From the NCBI RefSeq assembly GCF_000024085.1, contig NC_013166.1:2666001-2730000 (forward strand): 64,000 nt of DNA. Reading direction: 5' to 3'. The position numbers were made by a program, and so were the translations under genes. Below the pieces are notes generated by a model. It did not search any database. It had not been told where the DNA came from and saw nothing but the letters and a program-made list of their open reading frames with translations. Shown here one piece after another: positions 27,329-37,900 of this stretch. The DNA is from Kangiella koreensis DSM 16069 (GTDB taxonomy: Bacteria; Pseudomonadota; Gammaproteobacteria; Enterobacterales; Kangiellaceae). Position 1 is the stretch's first letter. Every line of letters starts with the position of its first letter.

Positions 27329-30076
27329 TTAATGTGCTTCGTCCCAATTATCGCCAACGCCGACATCTGCAATCAAAGGTACTGAGAGTTCAGCCACACT
27401 TTGCATCAGTTTAGGAATTTCTTTTTGCGCTAATTCGAGTTTGTCTTCTTCAACCTCAAATACCAGTTCATCGTGTACCTGCATGATCATCTTGATGCCT
27501 TTAACGTCCTTGAGCCATTTATCCACTTCCAGCATTGCCAGCTTGATGATGTCCGCAGCACTGCCTTGCATTGGGGCGTTGATCGCCGTGCGTTCGGCTG
27601 CTTTTCGCCGCATACCGTTTTTAGAATGTATCTCCGGTAAATATAAGCGGCGGCCATAAAGTGTTTCCACATAACCTAAATCTGCTGCTTTTTCCTTAGT
27701 GGATTCCATATAAGTTTCAACACCAGGATAACGGGCGAAATAGGTGTTGATGTAATCTTGTGCAGTGTTACGGTCGGTGTCTATTTGTTTGGCCAACCCA
27801 AAAGCAGACATGCCATAAATTAAACCGAAGTTAATGGCCTTAGCATTACGACGTTGATTGGATGTGACTTCGTCCAGTGGTACATCAAACACCTCAGCGG
27901 CGGTTGCCGAGTGAACATCCAGGCCTTCTTCAAACGCTTTTAGTAAACCCTCGTCTTGAGACAAATGAGCCATGATGCGCAACTCAATTTGCGAATAATC
28001 CGCGGCTAAAATTTTGCTACCTTTCGGTGCAATAAAAGCGGTACGAATACTACGACCTTCTTCTGTCTTGATCGGAATATTTTGTAAGTTCGGTTCGGTT
28101 GATGACAGTCGACCGGTTGCGGCAATTGCTTGATGATAAGAAGTATGCACGCGACCTGTTTTGTCACTAATCATCCGCGGCAACTTATCGGTATAAGTTG
28201 ACTTCAACTTGCTTAACCCACGGTGCTCAAGAATTAATTTCGGCAAAGGATAATCTAGCGCCAGTTCCTGCAAAACCTCTTCCGCTGTCGATGGCTGACC
28301 TTTCGGTGTTTTTTTCAAAATCGGCAAGCCAAGTTCTTCATAAAAAATTACTTGTAATTGCTTTGGTGAGCCTAAATTAAATTCCTTACCAGCAATCTCA
28401 TAAGCCTCTTTTTCTAACTCTTTTAAGCGCTTTTCGAATAGATGACTTTTTTCCAGTAATAATTTTCCATCAACTAACACACCATTACGCTCTACTTTAG
28501 AAAGTATTCTTAATAAAGGCATTTCAATATGCTGGAAGATTTGTGTAGGCCCTTCATTTTGTTTTAGCTCTGGCCATAATTTTTGATGTAACCGCATGGT
28601 GATATCAGCGTCTTCTGAAGCATATGGTGCAGCTTGTTCGACTTCAATCTGATCAAAGGTTAGCTGATTTTTTCCCTTACCGGCGATTTCTTCAAATTTG
28701 ATATTAACATGATTTAAATGGTGCAGTGCCAGTGTATCCATATCATGCCGACTGGCCACACTATTCAAACAATAGGATTCCAGCATGGTATCAAACTCAA
28801 TGCCTGCGAGCTCAATATCATAATTCGCTAAAACGCTCATATCGTATTTTAAGTTTTGTCCAACTTTCTTATGCTTCTCAGACTCTAGAAGTGGCTTTAA
28901 CTGTTTTAATACTTCATCCCGCTCAAGCTGTTCTGGTGCACCCATATAAGAGTGAGCAACGGGTAAATAAGCAGCTTCACCATTGTCTAGGGCGAATGAC
29001 ATACCCACTAACTCTGCTTCAATATAATTCAGGCTTGTTGTTTCAGTATCAAAAGCAAACAACTCAACTTCTTCTAACTTTTTTATCCACTTATCTAGCT
29101 CTTTTTGTTCAAGGATAGTTTCATATTTAGAACGGTCTACCAGCGCAACACTTGGTCCATCTTCTGAATCATCGCCCGCTGAATCGCCTGCTTCACCTTC
29201 GCCAAGTTCTTTTAACACTTCAGTTAACCAACGGCGAAACTCCATATCGCTGTATAGTTTCTTTAGCTCTTTTAAATCAGGCTGACCAATGTTCAATTGC
29301 TCTGGCTTAAACTCCAGGTCACAGTCCAACTTGATAGTCGCCAACTCATACGACAATGGCAACCTGTCTATGGCTTCGCGCAAGTTCTCACCGATCTTGC
29401 CACCGATCTCATCGGCATGATCAATCACGCCTTGCAAGCTACCGTACTGCTCTAACCATTTCACAGCAGTCTTTGGGCCACACTTATCCACGCCGGGGAT
29501 ATTGTCTACTTTGTCGCCAACTAAGGCTAAGTAATCAATAATTTGCTCAGGCTTCACCCCAAACTTCTCAATCACTCTATCCCTGTCCGTGATTGGATTG
29601 GTTTTATCCATGGTATTAATCAAGGTGACGTGATCGCTGACCAGCTGCGCCATATCCTTGTCACCGGTAGAAATCAGAGTTTCACGTCCTTCTTTACAGG
29701 CCTGCTTGGCCAAAGTACCAATCACATCATCCGCTTCGACACCATCAATCACTAAAAGCGGCAAGCCCATCGCTTTAACAATTTCGTGAATCGGCTCGAT
29801 TTGCTGACGCAGATCCTCAGGCATCGGTGGTCGATTAGCCTTATATTCAGGATAGAGATCATTGCGGAAGGTTTTGCCCTTAGCATCAAATACCATCGCC
29901 ATCTGCTCAGGCTCGTATTCTTTGATCAGGCTTTTCAGCATATTGATGACACCAAACACAGCGCCAGTCATCATGCCGCTAGAATTGGTCATGCGTTGTA
30001 ATTGAGGCACATGATAAGCACGGAATAAATAGGAAGAACCGTCAACGAGGATAAAGGGAGCTTTTTTTTCTGACAT
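27329..30076 (-). CDS. polA: DNA polymerase I
   Basis: A 915-residue repair and Okazaki-fragment polymerase. The 5' nuclease domain (about 1-290) has LVDGSSYLFRAYH and the Asp-rich STGDKDMAQLV. The 3'-5' exonuclease domain (about 325-515) keeps FAFDTETTSL and YASEDADITMR, so proofreading should be active. The polymerase domain has motif A DYSQIELRIMAH, the fingers RRNAKAINFGLIYGMS and motif C QVHDELVFEV. Length is normal. It starts 94 bases past the terminator of the type VI operon and is transcribed in the same direction. Confidence 0.97.
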   Translation of the reverse strand: MSEKKAPFILVDGSSYLFRAYHVPQLQRMTNSSGMMTGAVFGVINMLKSLIKEYEPEQMAMVFDAKGKTFRNDLYPEYKANRPPMPEDLRQQIEPIHEIVKAMGLPLLVIDGVEADDVIGTLAKQACKEGRETLISTGDKDMAQLVSDHVTLINTMDKTNPITDRDRVIEKFGVKPEQIIDYLALVGDKVDNIPGVDKCGPKTAVKWLEQYGSLQGVIDHADEIGGKIGENLREAIDRLPLSYELATIKLDCDLEFKPEQLNIGQPDLKELKKLYSDMEFRRWLTEVLKELGEGEAGDSAGDDSEDGPSVALVDRSKYETILEQKELDKWIKKLEEVELFAFDTETTSLNYIEAELVGMSFALDNGEAAYLPVAHSYMGAPEQLERDEVLKQLKPLLESEKHKKVGQNLKYDMSVLANYDIELAGIEFDTMLESYCLNSVASRHDMDTLALHHLNHVNIKFEEIAGKGKNQLTFDQIEVEQAAPYASEDADITMRLHQKLWPELKQNEGPTQIFQHIEMPLLRILSKVERNGVLVDGKLLLEKSHLFEKRLKELEKEAYEIAGKEFNLGSPKQLQVIFYEELGLPILKKTPKGQPSTAEEVLQELALDYPLPKLILEHRGLSKLKSTYTDKLPRMISDKTGRVHTSYHQAIAATGRLSSTEPNLQNIPIKTEEGRSIRTAFIAPKGSKILAADYSQIELRIMAHLSQDEGLLKAFEEGLDVHSATAAEVFDVPLDEVTSNQRRNAKAINFGLIYGMSAFGLAKQIDTDRNTAQDYINTYFARYPGVETYMESTKEKAADLGYVETLYGRRLYLPEIHSKNGMRRKAAERTAINAPMQGSAADIIKLAMLEVDKWLKDVKGIKMIMQVHDELVFEVEEDKLELAQKEIPKLMQSVAELSVPLIADVGVGDNWDEAH

Positions 30077-30170
30077 GTCAGTAATATTACTTGTGATTGA
30101 ATGGAGCTAGTGTAGCAAAATTTTCCATCATCCCGCAGTCACTTTCATGTCCACAACGCCACAAACCATA

Positions 30171-30197
30171 AAAAGAAGGCCGCAGATGCGGCCTTTA
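30171..30197. terminator. Terminator of the type VI operon
   Basis: Stem AAGGCCGC-AGAT-GCGGCCTT (30176-30195) 20 bases beyond the tssC stop codon; on the minus strand CTTTTTATGG follows. It shares the GCAGATGC core with the hairpins at 7327 and 24562. Confidence 0.8.
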
Positions 30198-30216
30198 GTC
30201 TTACTTTACTTGCTGA

Positions 30217-31707
30217 TTATTTACTTTCTGGAATCTTCGCCACTAAACGTAATGAGGTGCTGAGTTCTTCCAGTTGTAACCATGGCTTCAACCAGGCTTT
30301 CGCGTGATAGACTCCCGGACTACCTGGCACCTCTTCAACTTCAACTCGAGCTTCGGCCAGTGGATACTTGGCACGAGACTCTTGACCAGCGGCCTCATCA
30401 GCATTGACGTAGTTTAGAATCCAGCGATTTAACCATGATTCGCAATCTTCCGGCTCCATGAAAGAGCCAATCTTATCGCGCGCCAGGACTTTCAGGTAGT
30501 GCGCAAACCGCGACGTGGCCATGATATAAGGCAAACGCGATGAAATATCGGCATTAGCGGTTGCATCAGGACTGTCATAGCGCTTTGGACGCTGCGTGGT
30601 GTTTGAACCGAAGAACACTGCATAGTCGGTGTTTTTATAATGACACAAGGGTAAGAAGCCAAGCTTGCTTAACTCAGCTTCACGACGATCGGTAATGCCT
30701 ACTTCAGTTGGACACTGCATATCCATATCACCATCATCACTGAGGAAGTTGTGCATTGGCAATGAAGTCACTTTACCACCACCTTCAGCACCACGAATTG
30801 CAGTACACCAGCCGTGTTCAGTAAAGGCCTGGGTTAGTTTACTGCCCAGCACATATGATGCATTCATCCAGCAATAATCTTTATTATCAACACTGTTAGC
30901 CACTTTAGTGTTGCTGTCGACTGGCAGTTCTTCAAATGCAAACTCTTCTATCGGACGGGTTTGCTCACCGTATGGCAAACGAGCCAACACGCGAGGTGCC
31001 GTCAGTGTTACAAAGCGAGAATCTTCCGAGTCTCTGAAACCACGCCAGCGGGCGTATTCTAATGAATCAAAGATCTTTTCCAAATCACGTGGTTTTGATA
31101 ACTCTGTCCAATCATTGAATCCAAACAGTTCCGGAGATGATGCTGAAATGAAGGGCGCGAAGGCTCCGGCGGCAACATTCGAAGTCAGTTCTAATGTTTC
31201 AATATCTTCTGGATGATTGGTAAACTCGTAGTCACCAATCAAAGCACCGAAAGGCTCACCACCAGCAGTACCGAATTCACTCTCATAGATTTTCTTAAAC
31301 AGCTGGCTTTGGTCAAACTCTACTGCTTTGCTTAAATCTTTAAATAATTCACGTTTCGGTAAGTTGATCACCTTAAGTTTCATGGAAACCGAGGTATCAG
31401 TGTTTTGTACCAGATACTGCAAACCACGCCATGAACCTTCCAGCTTCTGAAAACGCTCATTGTGCATAATTTTAGATAACTGGTCGGATAGAGCCTCGTC
31501 AATTTTGTCGATGGCTTCTTTGAACGTAACGGTCAGGTTTTTATTCCAGGTGACAGTTCCCTTCATCGCTTCTGAAGTTAGCGCTCTCAGCAACTCTTCC
31601 GCGCGAGTCGCTTCAGTTTGCTTAGTCGCCGCAATGGCCTGGCTTAATATATCTGGGCTTTGCTCAACGAGCTGCTCCTTTGCGGCAACTTTTTCCATTT
31701 CTGTCAT
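30217..31707 (-). CDS. tssC: Type VI sheath large subunit TssC (VipB)
   Basis: A 496-residue contractile sheath subunit. It pairs with TssB to form the sheath that drives the needle out of the cell. Recognisable family segments are [16 protein letters not shown] near residue 85, [10 protein letters not shown] near 160, the [15 protein letters not shown] stretch near 225 and the C-terminal [19 protein letters not shown]. Length is typical. Its ATG overlaps the tssB stop by four bases, so translation is coupled. It is the last gene of the operon here; hcp and tssEFG, which usually follow, are missing. Confidence 0.95.
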   Translation of the reverse strand: MTEMEKVAAKEQLVEQSPDILSQAIAATKQTEATRAEELLRALTSEAMKGTVTWNKNLTVTFKEAIDKIDEALSDQLSKIMHNERFQKLEGSWRGLQYLVQNTDTSVSMKLKVINLPKRELFKDLSKAVEFDQSQLFKKIYESEFGTAGGEPFGALIGDYEFTNHPEDIETLELTSNVAAGAFAPFISASSPELFGFNDWTELSKPRDLEKIFDSLEYARWRGFRDSEDSRFVTLTAPRVLARLPYGEQTRPIEEFAFEELPVDSNTKVANSVDNKDYCWMNASYVLGSKLTQAFTEHGWCTAIRGAEGGGKVTSLPMHNFLSDDGDMDMQCPTEVGITDRREAELSKLGFLPLCHYKNTDYAVFFGSNTTQRPKRYDSPDATANADISSRLPYIMATSRFAHYLKVLARDKIGSFMEPEDCESWLNRWILNYVNADEAAGQESRAKYPLAEARVEVEEVPGSPGVYHAKAWLKPWLQLEELSTSLRLVAKIPESK

Positions 31708-32222
31708 TGCTCATCTCCTGTCTTTTCATCGATTTGTCCAAGAGCCTCTGCTAGCGCATTCAAGTCATCACTATTTTGTAAGACTTTTTCCATTAACCCT
31801 TCCAACTCTTCAGAACGGTCAATCTTAGTCATCAAATCACGTAACTTATTACGCGTGTCCATTAACTTCTTTAATGGTTCAACTTGATCAACGATAGCTG
31901 CTGGCTCAAAGTCTTCCATCGAATCGAACTTCAAGTTAACCGCCATTTCCGAACCATCATTTTCTAAAGTATTGTCGACTTTAATATTGAGTCCCGGCGA
32001 CATATTTTTCATCACTTCATTGATATTGTCTTTATCAATTTGAATGAAGCGTCGCTCCTTTAATGGCTTCACTGGTTTTGTAGAGTCGGCACTAAAATCG
32101 CCCATGACACCAACTACAAAAGGCAGCTCCTTTTCCAATACTGCGCCATCGGTTTCCACATCATAGGTAATGTGGACTCTTGGCTTACGCACTTTTTTCA
32201 AACGATCATGTATACTCGCCAT
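31704..32222 (-). CDS. tssB: Type VI sheath small subunit TssB (VipA)
   Basis: A 172-residue protein, partner of TssC in the sheath. The start [21 protein letters not shown] and [15 protein letters not shown] are typical, as is the [14 protein letters not shown] segment. The C-terminus is acidic. The ATG is 30 bases from tssA and the stop overlaps the tssC start. The stoichiometric pair is expected to be strongly expressed. Confidence 0.95.
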   Translation of the reverse strand: MASIHDRLKKVRKPRVHITYDVETDGAVLEKELPFVVGVMGDFSADSTKPVKPLKERRFIQIDKDNINEVMKNMSPGLNIKVDNTLENDGSEMAVNLKFDSMEDFEPAAIVDQVEPLKKLMDTRNKLRDLMTKIDRSEELEGLMEKVLQNSDDLNALAEALGQIDEKTGDEQ

Positions 32223-32252
32223 GTGTTTCTCCTTTAGCTTGAGGGTTCAGAT

Positions 32253-33329
32253 TTATTGGTTACTACCCGCATCGATCCCTGTTAGTTTAAAATACTGTTC
32301 ACGCGCACCTTCTTCTGGAATCAATTGCTGCAACAATTCTGGTAATGACAAATCACTCCAACGAATACTTTGCTCCAGCAGATATGAAATAGGTGAGTGA
32401 GGTTCAGTTTCTCGAAAATACTGTGCTACCTGTCTCAGTGTATTAACCGCCTGCTCGCGTCGGTTAATAGCTCGCACTTCCGCACCAGGGCTATCAGTAA
32501 CTCCTTCTTTACTATCCTGACTGACCAATTCATCTGACGACGCTAATTTGTCTCTTGCCAGATACTCAACAGCCTCAATACACTCTTTCAGTGCATTCCT
32601 GATATTAGAGGTTGGTTGCGGCAATGAATCACACACTCGATCAAATTCATTGGTAAAGGTTTCGTAGGTTTCTAAAGCAGATTGCACGTCGGCAACAAGC
32701 TCTCTATAGAAGCTCGGCTCAGTCAACAGCACCGCTTTCTTAATACTTTCTAATGGTATTGCGCCATTATCAATTCGGTTTTGTTTTTTCTCAGCGTCTA
32801 ATCGTTCCAGCTGCACGGCCTGTTCATACTGCCAAACACAAACCGGCAAATACTCTTCACTATCGGTAATCGCTACCGATTTAATTGGGGTAATCAGTGT
32901 GCCGGCACCATCAAACCCGTTAAGTCCTGATAGAGGTGCTACCCGAGTTTCAATACCATCTTCATCAATTGCTGGATAAATTCCTTTGTCCCAGAAACTG
33001 GAAATCAATTCATTGGCTATCCTATAGCCAAAACTTAACCCCTTGATGCCATCAATTCTGGTCAAAGCTTCAATCAACCAGGCAACTACTTCTAGATCCT
33101 TTGTCTCATGCTCTAAAGCCTGTAATGCCAGCTCTTTTAGCTGAAACCAGTTGTCATCAACGGCCCCTGCATCCTCGGCATCAGCTAATGCCAAACGCTC
33201 AGTTTTTCTTGCTGAATTTCGGGCGTCTCTTAACTTGTAATATATCGATTCAACACTGGTGTCTTCTCGTAAGTCTCGCCCACAAGGATTGTCTTCACTA
33301 ATCGGTTTGATATAGTTTTCAATATACAT
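32253..33329 (-). CDS. tssA: Type VI assembly protein TssA
   Basis: A 358-residue TssA with the N-terminal ImpA-type domain (IKPISEDNPCGRDLRED near residue 7, then WFQLKELALQALEHETKDLEVVAWLIEAL) and a C-terminal domain ending in HSPISYLLEQSIRWSDLSLPELLQQLI. TssA organises baseplate and sheath growth and caps the far end of the sheath. Ending with a short LPELL-type C-terminal segment puts it with the shorter TssA class. It starts 11 bases inside the phosphatase gene. Confidence 0.93.
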   Translation of the reverse strand: MYIENYIKPISEDNPCGRDLREDTSVESIYYKLRDARNSARKTERLALADAEDAGAVDDNWFQLKELALQALEHETKDLEVVAWLIEALTRIDGIKGLSFGYRIANELISSFWDKGIYPAIDEDGIETRVAPLSGLNGFDGAGTLITPIKSVAITDSEEYLPVCVWQYEQAVQLERLDAEKKQNRIDNGAIPLESIKKAVLLTEPSFYRELVADVQSALETYETFTNEFDRVCDSLPQPTSNIRNALKECIEAVEYLARDKLASSDELVSQDSKEGVTDSPGAEVRAINRREQAVNTLRQVAQYFRETEPHSPISYLLEQSIRWSDLSLPELLQQLIPEEGAREQYFKLTGIDAGSNQ

Positions 33330-34146
33330 TTAACGAACTCTCCTCTGACTTATGTGTATTCCAGGCAGGGATTGTCTGGTCGTTGCCGACACTTCCTTCA
33401 ACTCGCACTGAGATTGCAGTGATATTATCTTGTGCACCCCTGACCAGAGCCGAGTGAATTAATGCCTTATTGATTTCATCCACATCGCCCGAGCTGAAAA
33501 AGGGTGAAATTTCACTGTCAGTTAACTCTTTATTTAATCCATCACTGCACAGCATAAAAATGTCGCCATGCTTTAACTCACCATCGATTCTTTCGAGGTT
33601 AAGCGTTTGCGATGCCCCAATGGCTCGAGTGATGACATTGGCCAAAGGGTGATCATCAACTTCATCTTGCGTCAACAGCCCTGAATCCAGCATGTCATTG
33701 ACTTGACTATGATCACGGGTTAATTGCTCAAGCTGACGATTCCTGTAACGGTACACTCTGCTATCGCCAGCCCATAAGATGGTGTAATGATTTTGATCCA
33801 GAATGAGAACGGCAACCGTAGTCCCCATCACTGCCTGTTTATCAAACTTCTGAAACGCCAGCTGCCTTAGCTTTTGATTGGTAATACTCAATACTTCAAC
33901 AACACGCTCAATAAACGCTTCATTGTTTCCATCCCGCCTTACCGCTGATAGCTCATCAACCACCATGCCACTCGCCACATCACCTGCGCTATGACCACCC
34001 ATACCATCAGCGACAACCCACAGGCCTATTTCAGGTTTTTCGATCTGATTATCTTCATTGACTTCTCTTACAGCTCCCACATGGGTAGTAGCTGAAGATA
34101 GCCAGCGATATTCAATGATTGCTTTATCTTGTTCAGCTTTAATCAC
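33319..34146 (-). CDS. pppA: PP2C-type protein phosphatase of the type VI system
   Basis: A 275-residue metal-dependent Ser/Thr phosphatase. Motifs WVVADGMGGHSAGDVAS (metal-binding Asp-Gly), VAVLILDQNHYTILWAGDSRVYRY, LCSDGLNKELTD and GAQDNITAISVRVE are the PP2C series. In type VI loci PppA reverses PpkA phosphorylation of the FHA protein and so switches off secretion. All three control genes (tagH, pppA, ppkA) are in this cluster. Its ATG overlaps the tagF stop by four bases. Confidence 0.92.
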   Translation of the reverse strand: MIKAEQDKAIIEYRWLSSATTHVGAVREVNEDNQIEKPEIGLWVVADGMGGHSAGDVASGMVVDELSAVRRDGNNEAFIERVVEVLSITNQKLRQLAFQKFDKQAVMGTTVAVLILDQNHYTILWAGDSRVYRYRNRQLEQLTRDHSQVNDMLDSGLLTQDEVDDHPLANVITRAIGASQTLNLERIDGELKHGDIFMLCSDGLNKELTDSEISPFFSSGDVDEINKALIHSALVRGAQDNITAISVRVEGSVGNDQTIPAWNTHKSEESSLNVY

Positions 34147-34943
34147 AACATACTTCCATTGTTATTTTTTTCATCGTTATTTTTTTCTGAGTTTTCAATA
34201 TCCGTTATTGGTTGCCATCCTGCTCCGAACCAATCACCGTCAAGAGTTGCATGAATTCCAGCTATCGGCGGTAACCCTTGGCACAAAAGCATTGTCGCCC
34301 CCATATGAGCAGAGCCTTTTGTCCACCAAATACTGGAAGGAACTCCGTTAACTTCAGACTCATGACGGTATAAATTGATGCTCTGTTTTTCTGTTGGCAT
34401 CAAGCCATTTTGTTCAGACCATAACTTGGCAACTGTATCTCCGGCGACCTGAGCGCAGTTCGTGAAAAATGCTCTTAACTGGCTGAAAGAAATATATCTT
34501 TGCCCCTGATCTTTTTCTGGACCGCTATTTTCATGCAGAAGGTCTAATGCCTGTACGAATTGTTCCTGCTCAACACCTTTATCTAATGTACTTAGCATCA
34601 GCGTTTCTACTTCTTCCAACAGGCTTACATTCAAACCGGCATCATGATTGATAGTTTGTAAAACGATTAATGGATAATATCGCCCAACTTTATCCATGCT
34701 TGGCATCATGGTGCCGACTATCACCTGCTCGGAATCAGGTTCTTCTATCACAAAATTCCAGATCGGACTTGTCAGAAAATAATCAAGCCATTGTTGCTGG
34801 AATCTTTCCTTAGTTTCAGCCAGCCCTTCCTCTAACCATTCGGTAAAACTACTCTCAATTTCATGAGGCATATGACGACTTATAAAATCACCACAATTAC
34901 GTATTTTCCCAAAGCAGCCCAGTCGCATAGCACACATATCCAT
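34143..34943 (-). CDS. tagF: Type VI repressor protein TagF
   Basis: A 266-residue TagF/ImpM-type protein. The opening RLGCFGKIRNCGDFISRHMP followed by WLEEGL and a later PLIVLQ segment fit the family. TagF is a post-translational negative regulator acting in parallel with PpkA/PppA. Its start overlaps the tssM stop (TAATG), showing translational coupling. In some genomes TagF is fused to PppA; here they are separate but overlapping genes. Confidence 0.9.
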   Translation of the reverse strand: MDMCAMRLGCFGKIRNCGDFISRHMPHEIESSFTEWLEEGLAETKERFQQQWLDYFLTSPIWNFVIEEPDSEQVIVGTMMPSMDKVGRYYPLIVLQTINHDAGLNVSLLEEVETLMLSTLDKGVEQEQFVQALDLLHENSGPEKDQGQRYISFSQLRAFFTNCAQVAGDTVAKLWSEQNGLMPTEKQSINLYRHESEVNGVPSSIWWTKGSAHMGATMLLCQGLPPIAGIHATLDGDWFGAGWQPITDIENSEKNNDEKNNNGSML

Positions 34944-37900
34944 TACAAATCCGTCGGGCAGTTAAAGCCTTCCAGGTCAGACCCAAAAAATGGGTTGTTA
35001 ACACTGTGGGCTTGCAACTCAAAGGTTGCGTCAAATGGCGCCTGCTTGAATTCAACGAGAAACTTGTCATAAGCCAATGTCTTCTTTAACTTCGCCTTGT
35101 CCAGCAATCTGAACATACCCCAAAAACCCGAAGTTCTGACTGTTTCAGTCTGACCGCCGTTAGCAGGAGTAAAGGATATCGATGTTGCTACTTGTGGTTT
35201 TGGCCCTGGCCAGCGGGTAGGGTATGAGCGTAACGGGCCATGTCGATAGGACAAAACCTGACCTTCAATATCCACTAATACCTGACCTGCATTAACACTT
35301 AAGCTTGATGGTTTTAAGGTAAAGTTGACTGATATGTCAGAGCCATTCCTAACGAAGAAACTTTCTCTGATTGACTTGGCTTTTTCCAGTTGTCTTAAAG
35401 TGTAGTTGCTGATGCCAATATCTTTTAGTAGTCGCCAGCGACCTCGAGATGTGTCCACAAATACACTTAAGTGTTCATCAAAAAAGCGGTCAATGGTACC
35501 GCCATAGGAAAAGAAACTTCTGAAATCATCCAGAGTAATATCTTGACGACTTCTTTTGTTTACCGGATATCTACCTTCAATAGCTCGACGACACTCAGCT
35601 AATACCTGTGTCTTCCATAGATTATTCAGATAGGAATAGGTACCCGTGTTAGTTAATGTTTTGCCACTATTTTCGACTTTTCCCAACCATTCATTCATCG
35701 GTTGTGGCGTAACGCTGGCTTCTTTTTCAAGCTCACTGATAATGCTGGCTGCCTGCGGACTACTGGTCACTTCATAGGTTTTTTCTGCTGCATTATTAGC
35801 ATTACTAATTGACTCCAGGAATATCTGCATATTCTTGAGGGCACCAATACTTTGCTTTAACGCACTTGCACTACCGGGGTCACCCACATAATGAATAATT
35901 TCACCAAATGCATCATTGACCACCTGCTCTGGTACCACATCAATATCAGCACTGTCAGGAATAAGTCTTTCATAACGATTAATATTGTTATTAACCCGAG
36001 AGGAACCTGCTGAATCGACCACATCCTTAGCTGCATCAAGATCCAAGCCCTCGGCTTTAGGTCTTGCCAGCATGACATTGTCGCGGATAGCTGAGTACAG
36101 CCTTTCTATCGGTGCATTGACCCCAGTCAACTCCTGCAGCATCAAAGCACCTTCTTCAGGTGTAGAAAATTCTCTGACAGCCACATCACCGATCAACTCT
36201 TTCCAATAAAAGATATAGTCATTGAAGTATTTATTGCGAACCTGTTCCTGAATATCGAGTATCGAAAGTTTATCCAGGCTTTCAGTCTCACCAGAAGGAA
36301 GTACCCATGAGTCTTTTGACAGAATCTCACTAATTTTTTTGCTCTCTCTTTTGAACACGCCGTGATAACCAGCCTGGGTGTAGAGTCCGGGAATCCCTTC
36401 TCGTAACGACTTACCACTTTTTCGGTAGAAGTAGCCTTCGACTTTTTGTGATAGATAGTCGCTAGGCTTAAATTCCGGCATGGCATTTATGTAATTATCT
36501 AACAGGCTGTTATAAACGCGTTCTACCAAAGACACTTTGCTGAGTTTGTTTTGCGCATATTCAATCAACTTGCCATCTTGCTGTGGTAGAGCCATTTGTT
36601 GAACCAGAAAGTAGTTCAAGTGGGACTTAAGATCAGATCTGAGTTCTTCGTTGATTTCACCTGGAAAGTCTCTGCGCCATAAGTGTTCAAATAGCGAAGC
36701 AATGTCTTTATCTTCTTTATGCTGTGGCAAGTAGAACATCAAATATATTCGCAACAGTTCATACAAATAGTCATGATGATTTTTTGCCTGGAGCATTTCT
36801 TTTTCTAAGGTCCCTTTCAGATAAGGGCCATAATAATTAGTCAATCCTTTACTGTATACTTCGCTGCTGATACCACTAAACTTGTCCCCTTGGTACAGGC
36901 CAAAACCCTCACTTAGCGCATTCTTATTTGCCACTATCTGGCTAGAAAATCTCTTTAATACATTAAGGCCACCGTTTAGTTCAACAAGGTTAGACTGCTC
37001 CGTTATTCCACCGTTACTGGCCTCGGTATATTCAGATACTAACGAAGAGGTGCTATCGATAATCTGCTTATTATTAGCATAGCTGTGTGACCACAGATAA
37101 CTCAAAGTGATAAGACAGAATCCAGCAACTGCATAGCCAACACGTTGAATCAGGCGCTGCCTTTTCTGGTAACTGATATTAATCCCAACCAGTTTATCTT
37201 CCTTAAATATGACATCCTGCAAAAGCCGCTTAATGAAATAACCTTTACCTTCTATCTGACTTGCAGCGCTGCGTTCTCGCTGAAAACCGAAGCTATTGGA
37301 TATCTCACGACCAATACGGTTTATCGGCGTACCTTCCTGGGTAGCGCTGGTGAAATAAACACCTCTAAGCAAGATTGGTTCTTCATAACGGTTCTGACTA
37401 AAAGCCACCTGAATAAAGTCATCTATATTCTTTTGTGCTAAACGTAGCTGTCGTGGGAAGCTATAAATCAGAGCTCGTCTTTGCTCGCTTTTTTCGGACT
37501 GCAGTTTCTTTGTCAGTTTCCGCTCAATCTTTTGAATCAACTCTACAAAATATTGATTAAACTTTGCAGCCGCATAATGATGGCCAAAATCTTCATCTAC
37601 TTCAAAAGTGAAGCCAAACACTTCCTCTCTTTCGTCACGTGAAATGTCATCAAACAGCTCGTTGAAGCCAGCCAACAAATCACCTTTGCTTAGCATTAAG
37701 TAAACCGGGATATTGACTCCCAGCTGCATTTTTAATTCCTGGATTCTTTTACGAATAGTTCCTGCCAGCTCATTGACTTCAGACTGCGTTTTCTGCAACA
37801 AGTCCTCAATGCTGATCGTGACAATTGCGCCGTTAACCGGTCGCATTGGTCGCGACTTTTTTAACAAGTCCAGAAAGCCCAGCCATGCTCTTGAGTCAAC

